DNA from: Alphaproteobacteria bacterium
GTDB taxonomy: Bacteria > Pseudomonadota > Alphaproteobacteria > RF32 > CAG-239
Reading direction: 5' to 3'
NCBI GenBank assembly: GCA_017645485.1
Contig: JAGCOI010000189.1
Location: 1 to 6,383 of the forward strand
DNA length: 6,383 nt
Part shown: one piece after another, positions 5,092 to 6,383 of the stretch
Layout: each line of letters opens with the position of its first letter
Position numbering within the stretch: the stretch's first letter is position 1
Made by a program: the position numbers and the translations under genes
The notes under the pieces: model-generated
Database searches by the model: none
What the model saw: only the letters and a program-made list of their open reading frames with translations
What the model was told of the DNA's origin: nothing

Positions 5092-6383
5092 ATGGTTAAA
5101 AAAACCGCTTTACAATATGTGTGTCAAACTTGCGGGGCCGTTTATCCGAAATGGCAAGGCAAATGTGATGCCTGTAACGAATGGAATACGATTGTTGAAG
5201 AAAAACCGTTGCAAAGCGGCTTTTCGGTTTTAAATACAAAAAACAAAGGGCAGAAAATAGAGTTTGTGAGTTTAAGCGGCAGTACGCAAACATATACACG
5301 TTTGAAAACAGGCATTAAAGAAATTGATCGTGTATCCGGCGGCGGATTGGTACCGGGATCGGCTATTTTGGTCGGCGGTGATCCGGGTATCGGAAAATCG
5401 ACGCTTTTATTGCAAGTGGCCGCCGGTTTGGCTTCGGCTAAAGATAAGGCCGAATGTTTCTATATATCAGGTGAAGAAGCTATTGATCAGGTGCGCATTC
5501 GGGCAGAAAGGCTGGGTGTGGCAGACAGCAGTGTTAAATTGGCTTCGACAACCGAAGTAAAAGATATTATCGCAACGATTGACAAGGAAAATCCGACCGT
5601 TGTGATTATTGATTCAATACAAACAATGTATTTGGAAGATGTGGAATCAACGCCGGGCAGTGTTTCGCAAGTCAGAGCCTGTGCCTATGAGCTTATTAAA
5701 CTTGCCAAGAAAAAAGGATTTGTACTGTTTTTGGTTGGGCATGTGACAAAGCAGGGTGCCATTGCCGGACCGCGTATTTTGGAACACATGGTGGATACGG
5801 TTTTGTATTTTGAAGGTGAAAGAGGACATCATTTCAGAATTTTGAGAGCCGTTAAAAACAGGTATGGGGCAACCGATGAAATCGGTGTTTTTGAAATGCA
5901 GGACAAAGGGTTGGTTGAAGTGGATAATCCGTCTGCCCTGTTTTTAGCCGAAAGACAAGGTAATGTTTCGGGTTCTTGCGTTTTTGCCGGTATTGAAGGT
6001 TCGCGGCCGGTGCTTGTTGAAATTCAGGCGCTCGTCAGTCCGAGCGGATACAGCGCGCCGAAACGTGCCGTTGTCGGTTGGGATTCAAACAGATTGGCGA
6101 TGATTTTGGCGGTTTTGGAAGCCAGATGCGGTTATAATTTCAGCGGACAAGATGTGTATTTAAATATTGCGGGCGGTCTTAAAATATCTGAGCCGGCGGC
6201 TGATTTAGCCGTGGCTATGGCCGTGATATCTTCGCTGACAAACAAACCTTTGCCGTCTGATATGGTTATTTTCGGTGAAATCGGATTATCAGGTGAAATA
6301 CGTGCCGTTACGCAACCTTCTTTAAGACTTAAAGAAGCGGCAAAACTCGGTTTTTCAAGCGCAATTGTGCCGGCAAGTTTCGG
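5092..6383 (+). CDS. radA: DNA repair protein RadA (Sms), 3' partial
   Basis: RadA is a RecA-like ATPase that promotes branch migration of recombination intermediates. The frame is open from the ATG at 5092 to the right edge, giving 430 full residues; an E. coli-length protein of about 460 would lack only the last 30 or so. Domains in order are: an N-terminal C4 zinc finger (C11, C14, C25, C28, in VCQTCG and GKCDACNEWN); a RecA-like core with Walker A GGDPGIGKST at 95-104, SGEEA at 126-130 and Walker B VVIIDSIQT at 170-178; the RadA-specific motif KNRYG at 255-259, where the usual form is KNRFG; and a Lon-protease-like C-terminal domain (SPSGYSAPKRAVVGWDSNRL, 316-334; KISEPAADLAVAMAV, 364-378; FGEIGLSGEIRAV, 394-406). 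The Lon-like part has EPAAD where Lon has its catalytic serine, as expected for this non-proteolytic family. Translation is probably coupled to mlaF. Identification is firm. Confidence 0.96.
   Translation, partial: MVKKTALQYVCQTCGAVYPKWQGKCDACNEWNTIVEEKPLQSGFSVLNTKNKGQKIEFVSLSGSTQTYTRLKTGIKEIDRVSGGGLVPGSAILVGGDPGIGKSTLLLQVAAGLASAKDKAECFYISGEEAIDQVRIRAERLGVADSSVKLASTTEVKDIIATIDKENPTVVIIDSIQTMYLEDVESTPGSVSQVRACAYELIKLAKKKGFVLFLVGHVTKQGAIAGPRILEHMVDTVLYFEGERGHHFRILRAVKNRYGATDEIGVFEMQDKGLVEVDNPSALFLAERQGNVSGSCVFAGIEGSRPVLVEIQALVSPSGYSAPKRAVVGWDSNRLAMILAVLEARCGYNFSGQDVYLNIAGGLKISEPAADLAVAMAVISSLTNKPLPSDMVIFGEIGLSGEIRAVTQPSLRLKEAAKLGFSSAIVPASF

Noticed and set aside
5324..5560. A 78-codon plus-strand open frame in another frame within radA
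   Set aside because: The radA frame is continuous through this stretch and carries the Walker A and SGEE motifs; the alternative frame has no recognisable content.

Overview
The window reads as a compact piece of chromosome from a low-to-moderate GC Gram-negative bacterium, most likely an alphaproteobacterium. Three things point that way. yidC is followed directly by engB, a common alphaproteobacterial order. There is a short kinase-domain-only HPr kinase of the alphaproteobacterial kind. There is also an MlaE/MlaF outer-membrane lipid-transport pair, which implies a double-membrane cell. I cannot name a genus from sequence alone. All eight genes lie on the + strand, and no mobile element, CRISPR array, tRNA or rRNA is visible.

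Layout. Bases 1-867 hold the C-terminal half of the membrane insertase YidC, cut by the left edge. Its stop codon overlaps by one base the start of engB (867-1484), a ribosome-assembly GTPase. An 84-bp AT-rich gap follows, the only real intergenic space in the window, and it carries a plausible sigma-70 type promoter. From 1569 six genes run in the same direction with gaps of 1 to 31 bases: a membrane-anchored protein with a degenerate staphylococcal-nuclease fold (1569-2582), tsaE (2597-3043), a short hprK (3056-3493), mlaE (3525-4316), mlaF (4326-5090) and radA (5092 to the right edge, cut near its C-terminus).

How the genes relate. The first pair deals with membrane protein insertion and large-subunit ribosome assembly. 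The second run mixes housekeeping roles: tRNA t6A modification (TsaE), phosphotransferase-system regulation (HprK), phospholipid transport between the membranes (MlaEF) and recombination branch migration (RadA). It looks like a co-transcribed run of unrelated core genes rather than a single pathway. MlaE and MlaF are the only clear physical partners.

Most of the window is ordinary core genome. The most distinctive object is the 337-residue protein at 1569-2582. It keeps the nuclease fold signature but has lost most of the residues used for catalysis, and it is held in the membrane by three predicted helices. I found no convincing new multi-gene system.
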